Positions 7,132 through 7,234 of a DNA stretch of 7,234 nucleotides are shown here, piece by piece. The stretch lies in the NCBI GenBank assembly GCA_017991025.1, contig JAGNMT010000181.1, positions 1-7,234 of the forward strand, read 5' to 3'. Made by a program: the position numbers and the translations under genes. Under the pieces are notes generated by a model. That model was not told the origin of the DNA. It made no database searches and was given only the letters and a program-made list of their open reading frames with translations. Position 1 is the first letter of the stretch, and each line of letters starts with the position of its first letter. The DNA comes from Verrucomicrobiales bacterium (GTDB lineage: Bacteria; Verrucomicrobiota; Verrucomicrobiia; Verrucomicrobiales; DEV007).

Positions 7132-7149
7132 GGGAAGAGATCTCTCCCC
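7132..7149. repeat. 18-bp near-perfect palindrome centred on GAGATCTC
   Basis: GGGAAGAGA (7132-7140) and TCTCTCCCC (7141-7149) are reverse complements with one A/C mismatch. As RNA this would be a seven-position stem (six pairs and the mismatch) with a GATC loop; as DNA it could be a dimeric protein site. It lies about 165 bases after pyc. Confidence 0.4.
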
Positions 7150-7234
7150 GTTCCTTCTCCGGCAAATAGCCAAAGATATCGGCATGAAAATTGAGAAATT
7201 CCTCGGCATTGAATAGCAGCCCTGCCTCACTAGG

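Larger units (their letters stand above)
7038..7234 (-). pseudogene. Possible frameshifted minus-strand coding remnant at right edge
   Basis: No intact gene is called in 6968-7234. On the minus strand, 7234-7136 reads as a protein-like stretch including LLFNAEEFLNFHADIFGYLP and EKERGEIS. From about 7142 to 7038 another minus frame gives DLFPQVLPKFIEGFALGAPG followed by NPGTKPTKSPVSEHC. One reading is the tail of a gene entering from the right that has suffered a frameshift near the 7132-7149 palindrome. Neither frame stops before it runs antisense into pyc, which is unlike a normal gene end. The alternative is that this is non-coding DNA with few minus-strand stops by chance. No family is recognised. 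Confidence 0.2.

Noticed and set aside
6233..7165. A 310-codon minus-strand open frame that overlaps the pyc 3' end
   Set aside because: About 735 of its 933 bases are antisense to the pyc carboxyltransferase-to-biotinyl region, and its start is a TTG. Only the part beyond pyc looks protein-like, and this is reported separately as a possible remnant.
7184..7216. A ten-residue plus-strand open frame (MKIEKFLGIE)
   Set aside because: Too short to support, no ribosome binding site, and no visible conservation evidence.
1..7234. CRISPR array, tRNA, insertion sequence or defence system
   Set aside because: I looked for regularly spaced repeats, cloverleaf-like stems, transposase motifs and defence domains and saw none.

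Overview
The window looks like a moderately GC-rich bacterial chromosome. I favour the Verrucomicrobiota/PVC group at moderate confidence. The main reason is the minus-strand gene at the left, whose zinc ribbon (CPEC...CVWC followed by APIIA) in a long disordered protein matches, from memory, a style common in that phylum. No rRNA or database search supports this, so treat it as a working guess.

Layout from left to right. Positions 1-1877 are one large minus-strand gene that runs off the left edge: 625 codons are open and the C-terminus is missing. It encodes a disordered, Pro/Ser/Ala/Gly-rich protein with one zinc ribbon. Positions 1878-2001 are a short AT-rich divergent intergenic region with two small palindromes and weak promoter-like elements. 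Positions 2002-2832 (+) encode a predicted lipoprotein with a lysozyme-like GIGH signature. Positions 2915-3340 (+) encode nucleoside diphosphate kinase (ndk) with all its active-site residues. Positions 3488-6967 (+) encode a complete single-chain pyruvate carboxylase (pyc) with biotin carboxylase, carboxyltransferase and biotinyl domains. Positions 6968-7234 hold no confident gene, only inverted repeats and a possible decayed minus-strand coding remnant.

The two enzymes are core metabolism: pyc replenishes oxaloacetate from pyruvate and bicarbonate, and ndk balances nucleoside triphosphates. The lipoprotein and the zinc-ribbon protein are probably envelope-related and regulatory or structural respectively, but their functions are not established. 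The three plus-strand genes lie in the same direction with gaps of 82 and 147 bases, so a tight operon is not evident. None of the four starts has a clear Shine-Dalgarno sequence.

I do not see a mobile element, CRISPR array, tRNA or defence system. The least explained parts are the zinc-ribbon/FG-rich protein, the lysozyme-like lipoprotein and the region downstream of pyc.
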